A stretch of 64,000 nt of DNA from Amycolatopsis echigonensis. Its GTDB lineage: Bacteria > Actinomycetota > Actinomycetes > Mycobacteriales > Pseudonocardiaceae. Positions 8,835-20,217 of this stretch are shown here, piece after piece (positions within the stretch are counted from its first letter, which is position 1; every line of letters begins with the position of its first letter). The notes beneath the pieces were generated by a model. That model was not told the DNA's origin. It searched no databases and saw nothing but the letters and a program-made list of their open reading frames with translations. A program made the translations under genes and the position numbers. The stretch lies in assembly GCF_014174495.1 (NCBI RefSeq), contig NZ_JACJHR010000009.1, forward strand, positions 62,001 to 126,000. The letters are read 5' to 3'.

Positions 8835-9637
8835 TGCCCGTGACGCACACGAGCGTCGACGCCGAGGCCGCCGCGCGGCTCGTCGCTTTCGGGATGCGCC
8901 CGAAGCAACTGCCGGCTCGCGACGTCGTCTACGGCGAGCTGGTGCGCCGCTACGGCGAGGACAACGCGTTCAAGGCGCTCACCCACGCGGTCGCTTCCGG
9001 GCTCGGGCTGATGGTGCTCGAGGTGACGCAGCAGGCCGGATGCGTGCTCGCGGCCACCGACGAGTCCGTCTTCGAGATCAAGATGGACAGCTACGCGCGG
9101 CAAGCCAAGATCCGCGAGCGGCGCGAGACGGAAAAGGTGCTGCACGGCCTCATCCACCTCGCGACGGCCGCGCTCGGCTATCCGCGGCCGGACGACCTGG
9201 CCAACGACACCTACATCGGACGGGTGAGCGTCGAGCAGGTCGACGCGATGGTCCGCGAAGCGGCGCGCGTCCTCGACGAGCGCGCGCAGCTGGCCGAGGC
9301 GAACAACGACCCGCTGGCCGACGCGCCGGAGCTGGAGCAGGCGTGGCGCGCGTACGCTCGCCGTCCGGCCGCCGCGGCGACGAAGGACGGCCGGATGGCG
9401 GCGGACACCACTCGCGGCATGGTTTCGCGTGCGCTGCGATTCCTTGCCGACCAAGGCTTTTTGGTGCCGGTGAGCGACGAACAGGGCGGGACCTACCGCA
9501 CGACGCCGCGGTACCAGATCCAGGTGCGGGAACTGGCCGCGGACGCCGCGTTCGACGACCTGCTCGCGCTCGACGTCGTCGCGGTCGCCGGGCCTGGGGG
9601 AACGCTGCGTGCGACGGCCTCGGACACGCTGCAGTAA
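8834..9637 (+). CDS. MukE/MksE/JetB-like winged-helix subunit
   Basis: A 267-residue protein that I interpret as the MukE/JetB partner of the kleisin-like protein. Two helix-rich, winged-helix-like blocks can be seen: one around DVVYGELVRRYGEDNAFKAL and one around TRGMVSRALRFLADQGFLV, the latter followed by a strand-turn-strand wing (YRTTPRYQIQV). Length and position match MukE/JetB (about 200-270), which dimerises and clamps the kleisin. A strong GAGGAGG (8818-8824) and the TGATG overlap show tight coupling to the upstream gene. No catalytic motif is visible. A general helix-turn-helix regulator is possible but unlikely in this operon. Confidence 0.55.
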   Translation: MPVTHTSVDAEAAARLVAFGMRPKQLPARDVVYGELVRRYGEDNAFKALTHAVASGLGLMVLEVTQQAGCVLAATDESVFEIKMDSYARQAKIRERRETEKVLHGLIHLATAALGYPRPDDLANDTYIGRVSVEQVDAMVREAARVLDERAQLAEANNDPLADAPELEQAWRAYARRPAAAATKDGRMAADTTRGMVSRALRFLADQGFLVPVSDEQGGTYRTTPRYQIQVRELAADAAFDDLLALDVVAVAGPGGTLRATASDTLQ

Positions 9638-9649
9638 GAGGGGAAACGG

Positions 9650-12600
9650 ATGTACGAGCTTTCGCGGGTCCGCCTGCATTCGGTGGGCCCGGCGGGCGCC
9701 CGGTACCAGGACGTGGTGCTGGACTTCAGCGGCGTCGGGGCCACGATCACCGCGCCGAAGCAGGACGCGCTGTTCTCCGCGGGCATCCACGCCGGCGGCC
9801 CGGTGCGCCGACCGTCGCCGGCGAGCGTGCTGTTCCTCGAGAACGGCGGTGGCAAATCGGTGCTGATCAAGCTGATCTTCTCGGTGATGCTGCCCGGGCG
9901 GCGCCAGGTCGTCGGCACCACGAGCACGAAGGTGCTGGAGAAGTTCGTGACGGCCAAGGACGTCGCGCACGTGGTGCTGGAGTGGCTGCACGTCGAGACC
10001 GGCCAGCGGGTGATCACCGGCAAGGTGTCGGAGTGGCGCGGGCACGTGACGTCCGCGGACTCGGAGAACCTGATCGACTCCTGGTACTGCTTCCGCCCCA
10101 CCGCCGACGTCGGCCTCGATTCGCTGCCGCTGACCGAGGACGGCAGGCTGCTCACCATGTCCGGTTTCCACGACCGGATCGCGGGCGCGGCGATGGCCGA
10201 ACCGGAGCTGGAGCTGTTCTGGACGCGCCGGCACCACGAGTGGACCGGACGGCTCGACCAGCTCGGCCTCGACACCGAGCTGTTCCGCTACCAGCGCGCG
10301 ATGAACGCGGGCGAGGGCGAGGCGGCCGACGCGTTCCAGTTCTCCACCGACGAGGCGTTCGTGGAGTTCCTGCTGCGCGCGGTGCTGTCCGAGGACGAGC
10401 CGAAGGACCTCGCCGAGGTCGTGTCGACGTACGCGAACAACCTCGCGCAGCGCGGCGATCTGATGGCGGAGAAGGAGTTCGTCGAGGGCGCGCTGGAACT
10501 GCTCGGTCCGCTGGCCGAGGAGGAAGGCGTGGCCGCGGCGTCGCGCCGGATCGCCGAATCGGCACGGGAAGACCTCAGCGAGCTGGCCGGGCGGATCCAC
10601 GCGCGCAACGAGCTGGAGAACGCGCGGCTGTCCGGCTTGGAGGAGCATGTCGAGGAAGTGCGGACCGCCGAAAAGCTCGCCGAGGGCGACCATCGGCGGC
10701 TGACCGCGGGCGTCACCGAGCTGCGGCGGCTGGTTGCGGTCCTGCGTTTGGAAGAAGCGCAGATCGAACGCGAGCGCGTCGACGGCGAGCTGGCGGAAGC
10801 GAAGACGCAGGCCGAAGCGTGGCGCGAAACCGCGACCGTGCTGAACCGGTTGAATGCTGCGCGCAAGGCGAAAGATCTGCGCGAACTGGTCGGAAACCGC
10901 GAGGAGAAGGCGAAACCGGCGCTGGCCGCGCGGGACGCGGCGGCGGTCGCGTTGGGGCGTGGTTTGCTTGCGCTAGCGCGAGATGCGCAGCGGCAGGCGG
11001 ACAAAGCCGAGGCACACGCGGACGCATTGCGCGCCGAAGCGGAGAAGGCGCAGACCGAGCGGGATGAAGCGGCGAACCTGGCTGCTGGTCGTCGGGCCGA
11101 GGCGCGCGGTCTGTCGTCACGGATTGCCGAACTGCGCGAGGAAATCTCCGAGTCCGTCCGAAGCGGACTGTTGCCCTCCGGGGCGGATGTCGCGGAAGCG
11201 GCGCGGTCCGCGCGCGCGGAAGCCGAAGCCGCGGCTGCAGAATCCGTTCGCCGGGAACAGGAACTCGACCGGGTCGGCGAGGATCTGCAAGCGGCGCAGC
11301 GTTCGGTGAACGAGGCGCATCAGCTCGCCGGGTCCACTCAGGACCGTCTGGTACGGGCGGCGGAAGACCTCGAGCGCGCGCACCGGCGCACCGACGCGCT
11401 GGCCGCGGAACCTCGGTTGATGGAGCTGCTCGGCGCGGACGACGTCAAGCTGGAGAGCGATCTTCCGGTGCTGCTGCAGCGGTTGCGCGACGCGAGCGCG
11501 GCGGTCGAGAAGGAGCAGACCGCGCTGCGGATGGAGGAGCAGGCCGACGAGCGGGCGCTCGCCGCGCTCGGGTCGGGCGGACTGCTGCCGCCGCCGGAGG
11601 ACGTGCAGACCGCGCTGGATGCGTTGGAGCAGGCCGGGATCACCGCGTGGTCAGGCTGGCGTTATCTGTCCAAACTGGACTCAGTACGGCGTGCCGAAGT
11701 CCTGGAACGGATGCCGCAGCTCGTCGCCGGCGTGCTGTTGAACGACGCGGCGCAGGTCAAGCGGGCGCGCGAGGTGCTGGAGTCTTCCCGGCTGTTGCCG
11801 AGCGCGGTCGTCGCGGTCGGTACCACCGATGCGTTCCAGGCGGCGGATGTTCCGGCTGCGGCGGGCGTCGAGTTCCTCGTGCCGCCGAACCCGGCGATGT
11901 ACGACGAGGAAGCCGCCGACACCGAGCGGGAGGCCGTGGCGCAGCGGCATGCGGAACGGCAGCGCCGGCTGGAGCAGCTGTCGGAGTCGCTGGCGGCCGA
12001 TGGCGCGTTGACCTGGAAGCTCACCACCTGGCGCGAGGACTATCCGGCGGGTGCGATCGGGACGCTCGCGGAGCAGGCCGAAAGCGCTCGCGTCGCGCGG
12101 GAAACCGCGCAGACCGCGCTGGCGCAGGCTGAGGCGGAATTCGCCCGGTTGAGCGAAAAAGCCGCCGCCTTGCGTGAGCGGGTCCCGGCATTGCGGACCG
12201 CGGCCGCGGAAGCCGAGGAGAAGGCGCGTCGGCTCGGTGAACTGTCCACCCGGGCCGCGCGCGTCGCGGAGTGGACCGAAGAAGTCGAGCGGGCAACGGA
12301 AATCGCGGAACGCGCGGAGACGTCGGCGGCCGAGGCGTCGGCGCGGGCGGCGCGGTTGCGCGAGCAGGCGGCGGAGGAGCAGCGAACCGCGGACGGACAC
12401 CGTCGCACCGTCACCACCGCACGGTCCGAGCTGGCCGAGGTGCCGGGCGCGGCTGAGCTGCCGGAGGACGTCGAAGCGCCCTCGGAACCGGTGGACGCGT
12501 TGCGGCGAACCTTCGCGTCGGCTTCGGAGGCGTACGCGAAGGTCGAGGTCGGCAGCGATCTCCGGGCTGAGCTGGAGCAGGCGGAATCCGCTGAGGCAGC

Positions 12601-14119
12601 GGCGTCGTCGGCGTTGGAAGCGCTGGACGAAGAGGTCCGGGTGCGGGCGGCAGCGTTGCTGGAGACGCCTGACGGTTCCGATGCTTCCACGCGGGCGGCG
12701 GCGTTGGCGCGAGCGCGGCGGGTTGTCGATGCATTGGAAGAGGAACGCACCGAGGCGATTGGCCAGGTGTCGACGCGCCGGGCTGAGCTGGACGCGCTGC
12801 CGTTGCAGACCGGCGTCGCTTCCCCGGCGGAGCGGCCGCGCGACATCGAGCATGGCCTTGAGCTGATCGACGCGGCTTCGCTGGAAGTGTCTGCGGCGGC
12901 CCGGAAATGGGAAGAGCTGCAGGAACGCCGAGCTGCGGCGGAAGCGACGCTGGAGGCGGGCAAGGCGTCGGCGTCCGGCTTCGGGTTGCTGTCGGAATCG
13001 CTGGCGCACTTGCGTTCCGAGGAGTCTGCGGACGCGTACGACGGCGATGTCGAGTCCGCGCGGACCCGGTACAACCAGCTCAACACCGTTCTCAACGACG
13101 CGCAGGCGGCGGCCGACTCCGGCGACCGGCGGGTGCGCGCGGCGGCGGACCAGTTGGCGCAGTACGCGACCGAAAAGCGGTTCGAGAAGCTCAGCACCCC
13201 GGTGCGGCAGCAGGTGATTTCCGTCAAGCGGGACCAGCTTCCCGCGCACGCGGCGGAATGGAGCGAGGCGCTGCGGCCCCGGCTGCGGACGCTCACCGAC
13301 GATCTCGCGCAGATCGACCGGCATCGCGGCGGCATCATCACGCGGCTGCAGGGCATGGTCGAAGGCGCGTTGCGCACCCTCCGGTCCGCACAGCGGGTGT
13401 CGCGGCTGCCGGACGGGCTCGGCGACTGGTCCGGCCAGGAATTCCTGCGGATCCGGTTCACCGAGCTGGAAGACCATGTGCTGGCGGAAAAACTGGGCGA
13501 GGTCGTCGACGAGGCGGCCGCGGGCAAGACCGCCGACGGCCGCGACGTGAAGCGGGACGGGCTGTCGCTGGTGCTGCGCGGCGTGCATGTCGCGGCGCCC
13601 AAGGGGTACCGGGTCGACATGCTCAAGCCGGACTCCGTGCTGCGCACTGAACGGCAGCGGGTGTCCGAAATCCGCGACGTGTTCTCCGGCGGGCAGCAGC
13701 TGACCGCGGCGATCATCCTGTACTGCACGCTCGCCGCGCTCCGGGCCAACAACCGCGGCAAGGCACGGAACCGGCATTCGGGCGTGCTGTTCCTGGACAA
13801 CCCGATCGGCCGTGCGTCCGCCGGGTACCTCCTGGAGCTGCAGCGGGCCGTGGCGGAGGCGCTGGGCGTGCAGCTGATCTACACGACGGGCTTGTTCGAC
13901 GCGGGCGCGCTCGCGGAGTTCCCGCTGATCGTGCGGCTTCGCAACGACGCGGACCTGCGCGCCGGGCGGAAGTACCTGTCGGTGGACGCGACGATCCGGA
14001 ATTCCCTCGACGATCTCGGGGACCCGGACGGGGTGGCTCGTCTTTCGGCGACCCGGATGTTCAGCCGGGCGTCTTCTTCTCCGTCGGTGAAGCCGTCCGA
14101 AGAGGAACAACCGGCCTGA
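9650..14119 (+). CDS. SMC/MukB/JetC-type coiled-coil ATPase
   Basis: A 1489-residue ABC-type ATPase built like an SMC protein. The N-terminal head has the P-loop ENGGGKS (64-70). Long Ala/Glu/Arg coiled coils run from about 290 to 640 and 760 to 1250. A globular hinge lies at about 640-755 (ITAWSGWRYL ... EFLVPPNPAMYD). The C-terminal head has the signature FSGGQQ (S1346) and a Walker B strand GVLFLDNP. It probably entraps DNA with the two small subunits encoded upstream, as MukBEF, MksBEF or Wadjet JetABC do. Two features are odd. The residue after the Walker B aspartate (D1383) is Asn1384, where most SMC ATPases have the catalytic Glu. The first glycine of the usual GxNGxGKS loop is Leu63. 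No JetD/MksG nuclease gene follows. Confidence 0.85.
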   Translation: MYELSRVRLHSVGPAGARYQDVVLDFSGVGATITAPKQDALFSAGIHAGGPVRRPSPASVLFLENGGGKSVLIKLIFSVMLPGRRQVVGTTSTKVLEKFVTAKDVAHVVLEWLHVETGQRVITGKVSEWRGHVTSADSENLIDSWYCFRPTADVGLDSLPLTEDGRLLTMSGFHDRIAGAAMAEPELELFWTRRHHEWTGRLDQLGLDTELFRYQRAMNAGEGEAADAFQFSTDEAFVEFLLRAVLSEDEPKDLAEVVSTYANNLAQRGDLMAEKEFVEGALELLGPLAEEEGVAAASRRIAESAREDLSELAGRIHARNELENARLSGLEEHVEEVRTAEKLAEGDHRRLTAGVTELRRLVAVLRLEEAQIERERVDGELAEAKTQAEAWRETATVLNRLNAARKAKDLRELVGNREEKAKPALAARDAAAVALGRGLLALARDAQRQADKAEAHADALRAEAEKAQTERDEAANLAAGRRAEARGLSSRIAELREEISESVRSGLLPSGADVAEAARSARAEAEAAAAESVRREQELDRVGEDLQAAQRSVNEAHQLAGSTQDRLVRAAEDLERAHRRTDALAAEPRLMELLGADDVKLESDLPVLLQRLRDASAAVEKEQTALRMEEQADERALAALGSGGLLPPPEDVQTALDALEQAGITAWSGWRYLSKLDSVRRAEVLERMPQLVAGVLLNDAAQVKRAREVLESSRLLPSAVVAVGTTDAFQAADVPAAAGVEFLVPPNPAMYDEEAADTEREAVAQRHAERQRRLEQLSESLAADGALTWKLTTWREDYPAGAIGTLAEQAESARVARETAQTALAQAEAEFARLSEKAAALRERVPALRTAAAEAEEKARRLGELSTRAARVAEWTEEVERATEIAERAETSAAEASARAARLREQAAEEQRTADGHRRTVTTARSELAEVPGAAELPEDVEAPSEPVDALRRTFASASEAYAKVEVGSDLRAELEQAESAEAAASSALEALDEEVRVRAAALLETPDGSDASTRAAALARARRVVDALEEERTEAIGQVSTRRAELDALPLQTGVASPAERPRDIEHGLELIDAASLEVSAAARKWEELQERRAAAEATLEAGKASASGFGLLSESLAHLRSEESADAYDGDVESARTRYNQLNTVLNDAQAAADSGDRRVRAAADQLAQYATEKRFEKLSTPVRQQVISVKRDQLPAHAAEWSEALRPRLRTLTDDLAQIDRHRGGIITRLQGMVEGALRTLRSAQRVSRLPDGLGDWSGQEFLRIRFTELEDHVLAEKLGEVVDEAAAGKTADGRDVKRDGLSLVLRGVHVAAPKGYRVDMLKPDSVLRTERQRVSEIRDVFSGGQQLTAAIILYCTLAALRANNRGKARNRHSGVLFLDNPIGRASAGYLLELQRAVAEALGVQLIYTTGLFDAGALAEFPLIVRLRNDADLRAGRKYLSVDATIRNSLDDLGDPDGVARLSATRMFSRASSSPSVKPSEEEQPA

Positions 14120-14158
14120 CGGTCTGGCTGGCGCGCGGTCACCGCGCGCCGAGGCCTG

Positions 14159-14410
14159 TCAGGCGACGGGCACGTACGCCAGCCCGTGTCCGCTTGGCGC
14201 CCCAGCCGCTTGGGTGTCCAATGTGGTCACCAGGTTGCGGGTTTCGAGATCGATGACTTCCACCGCGGTCGATTCCGCGCCGGAGACGAAAGCGATCCGT
14301 CCGTCCGGATCGGACAGGATGGCGAGCGGGAACCCCAGGACCGGTACCGACCGGCCCAGTTCTGGTTTCGTCGCCGTGCGGACCGTCACGCTCGCCGGTT
14401 CCGGCGGTTG
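14159..14410 (-). pseudogene. 3' remnant of a YncE/YVTN-type beta-propeller gene
   Basis: On the minus strand about 80 codons read as the last blades of a YVTN/YncE-like beta-propeller (FPLAILSDPDGRIAFVSGAE, then VEVIDLETRNLVTTLDTQAAG), ending at a natural stop (14159-14161). No start codon with a ribosome binding site precedes it. The reading frame upstream runs into the opposite-strand AlkZ-like gene, where protein similarity ends. The 5' part of the gene therefore seems deleted. The boundary near 14410 is approximate. Confidence 0.6.
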
Positions 14411-14459
14411 ACCAGCACGGATGCGGTTTCTGTCGGACCTTGCTGGTAGGAATCGAGTC

Positions 14460-15899
14460 GTGAAGATGACCCTCGCCCAGCGCCGGGCCCGCCTCGGCGT
14501 ACGCCACCGCCTAGCGGCCCGGGTGACGACCGTCGAGGAAGCAGTCGACGGCGTCGTCGCGCTGCACGCCACCGATCCCGCGTCGGTGTACCTGTCCGCC
14601 TGGTCGCGCGTGCACGCGGTCTCGGTCGCCGACGTCGAGGACGCGCTGTACTCCCGGCGCACCCTCCTGCGCATCCTCGGCATGCGCCGCACGGTCTTTG
14701 TCACCGACATCGCGACTGCCGGGTTGGTACAGGCTGCCTGCTCGTACGACATCGCCGCCCGCCAACGCCGCCTGCTGGAAAAGCAGCTGGGCACCCAAGG
14801 CCATCCAGAGAATGTGCCGCGTCCCGGCGAGTGGCTGGACGAGGTGATGGCGAGCGTCGACAAAGCCTTGCACGCCAGGGGATCGGCGACCGCCCAGCAA
14901 CTGGCGGACGACGAACCGCGCCTGCGGCAGCAACTGCTGATGGCGAAGGGGAAACCGTACGAGTCGATCGGCAACGTCACCAGCCGGGTGCTGTTCCAGC
15001 TGGCCGCCGAAGGCCGCATCGTGCGCGGTCGCCCGAGGGGGAGCTGGCAAAGCACGCAGTACTACTGGTCTCCGCTGACTGATTGGCTTGCCGGAAGCGC
15101 TGCTGGGTCGGCTATTCCCGGCTCTGGCGGGGGAGCCGAATCAGGCCGATCCGCTGCCGAGCCAGACGGCTCCGACCTCGATGGCGCTGGCCAGCCAGGT
15201 CGCTCCGATCGTGGGAGTGCTGGGCTGTCGGATCGTGCTGGCTCCGGCAGCATCGGCCGGTCGGGTTGCTCCGATCGCGATGCCGTCGGGCGACCGAACC
15301 GCTCTGACATTGGCACCATCGACGGGTCCGCCCGCTCCGTCTCCGCTCCTGGCACCGCCGACTGGCCAGGTCTCTCCGAAGACGAAGCCCGCACCGCCCT
15401 GGCCCGGCGATGGCTCTACGCCTTCGGTCCCGCACCGGTCGCCGACCTGCGCTGGTGGACCGGCTGGACCGCAGGCCAGACGAAAAAGGCCCTGACCGCC
15501 CTCGCCCCCGCCGAGGTCGACCTGGACGGCGAGCCAGCGATCGCCCTGCCCGACGACCTGGCCCCGGTCGCCGCTCCCGACCCGTGGATCGCCCTGCTCC
15601 CGGCCCTCGACCCGACCGCGATGGGCTGGCAATCCCGAGACTGGTACGTCGGCCCGCACCGCGCCGCCTTGTTCGACCGCAGCGGCAACATCGGCCCGAC
15701 GATCTGGAGCGACGGCCGGATCGTCGGAGCCTGGTGCCACCGCCCGTCGGGAGAAGTCGCGGTCCGCCTGCTGGAGGACATCGGAGCGGAAAAGACCGCC
15801 GCGGTGGACGCCGAGGCCGCCCGGCTGAGCGAATGGCTGGGGGAGGCGCGAGTAGTGCCGAAGTTCCGGACCCCGGCGGAGAAGGAGCTGTCTGGATAA
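14460..15899 (+). CDS. AlkZ-like winged-helix DNA-binding protein with a low-complexity insertion
   Basis: About 479 residues of the winged-helix DNA-binding (HTH_42/AlkZ) superfamily. Landmarks are VVALHATDPASVYLSAWSR, RTLLRILGMRRTVFV, the central GRPRGSWQSTQYYW, WLYAFGPAPVADLRWWTGW and a C-terminal IWSDGRIVGAWCHR. Characterised relatives are DNA glycosylases that excise bulky or crosslinked bases, often guarding producers against their own toxin; activity here is inferred. Between SPLTDWLA and GLSEDEARTAL there are about 95 residues of Gly/Ser/Asp/Arg-rich, loosely repeated sequence that the family lacks. GTG 14460 is used because AGGA (14448-14451) is eight bases upstream; ATG 14466 is the alternative. 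Confidence 0.8.
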   Translation: MKMTLAQRRARLGVRHRLAARVTTVEEAVDGVVALHATDPASVYLSAWSRVHAVSVADVEDALYSRRTLLRILGMRRTVFVTDIATAGLVQAACSYDIAARQRRLLEKQLGTQGHPENVPRPGEWLDEVMASVDKALHARGSATAQQLADDEPRLRQQLLMAKGKPYESIGNVTSRVLFQLAAEGRIVRGRPRGSWQSTQYYWSPLTDWLAGSAAGSAIPGSGGGAESGRSAAEPDGSDLDGAGQPGRSDRGSAGLSDRAGSGSIGRSGCSDRDAVGRPNRSDIGTIDGSARSVSAPGTADWPGLSEDEARTALARRWLYAFGPAPVADLRWWTGWTAGQTKKALTALAPAEVDLDGEPAIALPDDLAPVAAPDPWIALLPALDPTAMGWQSRDWYVGPHRAALFDRSGNIGPTIWSDGRIVGAWCHRPSGEVAVRLLEDIGAEKTAAVDAEAARLSEWLGEARVVPKFRTPAEKELSG

Positions 15900-18074
<2,175 letters not shown>

Positions 18075-18079
18075 ACCGG

Positions 18080-19294
18080 ATGAGCGTCAACAACCTCGAC
18101 GACCTGCTGGGCGAGGGCGTTCAGGGCCGCTACGTGCTGGTGCGCAGCGACCTGAACGTCCCGCTCGACGGGTCGGTCATCACCGACGACGGCCGGGTCC
18201 GGGCCGCGCTGCCGACGATCAAGAAGCTCGCCGACGCGGGCGCGAAGGTCGTCGTCACCGCGCACCTCGGCCGCCCCAAGGGCGAGCCGGACCCGAAGTT
18301 CACGCTCGCGCCGGTCGCGAAGCGGCTGGGCGACCTGCTCGGCTCCGAGGTCCCGCTGGCCGGCGACCTCGTCGGCGAGTCGGCGAAGGCGCTGGTGGCC
18401 GGGCTGGCCGACGGCGGCGTCGTGCTGCTGGAGAACGTGCGCTTCGACGCGCGCGAGACCAGCAAGGACGCCGTCGACCGGTCCGAGCTGGCGGCCGAGC
18501 TGGCCGCGCTGACCCCGGGCGGGGCGTTCGTCTCCGACGGCTTCGGCGTCGTGCACCGCAAGCAGGCCTCCGTCTACGAGATCGCCGCGGTGCTCCCGGC
18601 GTACGCGGGCGGCCTCGTGCTGGCCGAGCTGGACGTGCTGAAGAAGCTCACCGACGACGTCAAGCGGCCGTACGTGGTCGCGCTCGGCGGCTCGAAGGTG
18701 TCCGACAAGCTCGGCGTCATCGCGAACCTGCTCACCAAGGTCGACCGGCTGCTCATCGGCGGCGGCATGGCGTACACGTTCCTCAAGGCCAAGGGCTACG
18801 AGGTCGGCACGTCGCTGCTGCAGGAAGACCAGCTCGACCAGGTCAAGGGCTTCCTCGCCGAGGCCGAGAAGCGCGGCGTCGAACTGGTGCTGCCGGTCGA
18901 CGTGCTCGCGGCGGAAGGTTTCGCGGCCGACACGGCGCACGAGGCCGTCGACGTCACCGCCATCCCGGCCGACCGCATGGGCCTCGACATCGGCCCGCGC
19001 AGCGCCGAGCTGTTCGCGCAGAAGCTCGCCGACGCGGCGACCGTCTTCTGGAACGGCCCGATGGGCGTCTTCGAATTCGAAGCGTTCGCCGGCGGCACCC
19101 GCGCGGTGGCCGAGGCGCTCGTGAAGAGCGACGCGTTCACCGTGGTCGGCGGCGGCGATTCGGCCGCCGCGGTGCGGCAGCTCGGCCTTCCCGAGGACGG
19201 CTTCTCGCACATCTCCACCGGCGGCGGCGCCTCGCTGGAGTACCTGGAAGGCAAGGAGCTGCCCGGCGTGGCGGCGCTGGAGGGGAAGAACTAA
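18080..19294 (+). CDS. pgk: Phosphoglycerate kinase
   Basis: A 404-residue phosphoglycerate kinase, which makes ATP from 1,3-bisphosphoglycerate. The substrate-binding start is [11 protein letters not shown], then [30 protein letters not shown], and the nucleotide-binding C terminus [11 protein letters not shown] and [18 protein letters not shown] 18080 is six bases after the gap stop. An in-frame start at 18017 inside gap would add unrelated residues and is rejected. Second gene of the gap-pgk-tpiA operon; its TAA directly abuts the next start. Confidence 0.98.
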   Translation: MSVNNLDDLLGEGVQGRYVLVRSDLNVPLDGSVITDDGRVRAALPTIKKLADAGAKVVVTAHLGRPKGEPDPKFTLAPVAKRLGDLLGSEVPLAGDLVGESAKALVAGLADGGVVLLENVRFDARETSKDAVDRSELAAELAALTPGGAFVSDGFGVVHRKQASVYEIAAVLPAYAGGLVLAELDVLKKLTDDVKRPYVVALGGSKVSDKLGVIANLLTKVDRLLIGGGMAYTFLKAKGYEVGTSLLQEDQLDQVKGFLAEAEKRGVELVLPVDVLAAEGFAADTAHEAVDVTAIPADRMGLDIGPRSAELFAQKLADAATVFWNGPMGVFEFEAFAGGTRAVAEALVKSDAFTVVGGGDSAAAVRQLGLPEDGFSHISTGGGASLEYLEGKELPGVAALEGKN

Positions 19295-20080
19295 GTGGCA
19301 CGCAAGCCCCTGGTGGCAGGCAACTGGAAGATGAACCTCAACCACCTCGAGGCCATCGCCCTGGTGCAGAAGATCGCCTTCGCGCTGCCGGAGAAGTACT
19401 ACGCGAAGGTGGACGTGGCGGTGCTGCCGCCGTTCACCGACATCCGCAGCGTGCAGACCCTCGTCGACGCCGACAAGCTCTCGCTCACCTACGGCGCGCA
19501 GGACCTGTCGCCGCAGGACTCGGGAGCATTCACCGGCGACATCTCCGGCCCGATGCTGGCGAAGCTGGGCTGCAGCTTCGTCACCGTCGGCCACTCGGAG
19601 CGCCGCGCGATCCACGGCGAGACCGACGAGCTGGTCAACAAGAAGGTCAAGGCCGCGCTCAAGCACGGCATCACGCCGATCCTGTGCGTGGGCGAGGAGC
19701 TCGAGATCCGCGAGGCGGGCGAGCACCTCGAGCACACCCGCAACCAGCTGGTCGAGGGCCTCAAGGGGCTCAAGGCCGAGCAGGTGCAGTCCGTCGTGAT
19801 CGCGTACGAGCCGGTGTGGGCCATCGGCACCGGCAAGGTCGCCACCGCGGCCGACGCCGAGGAGGTCTGCAAATCCCTGCGCGGGACGCTGTCGGAGAAG
19901 TACGGCGACGAGGTCGCCACGGCGGTCCGGGTGCTCTACGGCGGTTCGGTGAAGTCCGGGAACGTCTCCGAGCTGGTGGCCGCGGACAACATCGACGGCG
20001 CGCTGGTCGGCGGTGCCAGCCTGGACGGCGAGGAGTTCACCAAGCTCTGCGCGCTCGCCGCGGGCGGCCCGCTGCCCTGA
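19295..20080 (+). CDS. tpiA: Triosephosphate isomerase
   Basis: A 261-residue TIM-barrel isomerase interconverting dihydroxyacetone phosphate and glyceraldehyde 3-phosphate. Active-site residues are visible: the Lys in GNWKMN (K12), the His in VGHSERR and the Glu in [11 protein letters not shown]. The phosphate-gripping YGGSVKSGN and GALVGGASL complete the pattern. GTG 19295 follows the pgk stop with no gap, and the GGAGGGG near the end of pgk serves as ribosome binding site. Last gene of the glycolytic operon. Confidence 0.98.
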   Translation: MARKPLVAGNWKMNLNHLEAIALVQKIAFALPEKYYAKVDVAVLPPFTDIRSVQTLVDADKLSLTYGAQDLSPQDSGAFTGDISGPMLAKLGCSFVTVGHSERRAIHGETDELVNKKVKAALKHGITPILCVGEELEIREAGEHLEHTRNQLVEGLKGLKAEQVQSVVIAYEPVWAIGTGKVATAADAEEVCKSLRGTLSEKYGDEVATAVRVLYGGSVKSGNVSELVAADNIDGALVGGASLDGEEFTKLCALAAGGPLP

Positions 20081-20139
20081 TCGTGGGCACTACCGGGTAG
20101 CCTGTGTGTTCGGTCCGTCACTAGAGCAGTGGACGAGTC

Positions 20140-20190
20140 CAGGGGTACGGTGAAGATCCGCACACTTGTGCGGATCCGGCCGTACCCCTG
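20140..20190 (+). terminator. Nested hairpin between tpiA and secG
   Basis: An outer 11-base stem (CAGGGGTACGG with CCGTACCCCTG) encloses an inner perfect 10-base stem (GATCCGCACA with TGTGCGGATC, two-base loop). It could end the glycolytic transcript or form a structured secG leader. A candidate -10, TAGCCT (20098-20103), lies upstream of it. There is no U tract. Confidence 0.55.
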
Positions 20191-20217
20191 CATGCTCAGA
20201 CAAGCACAGAGGATGAC

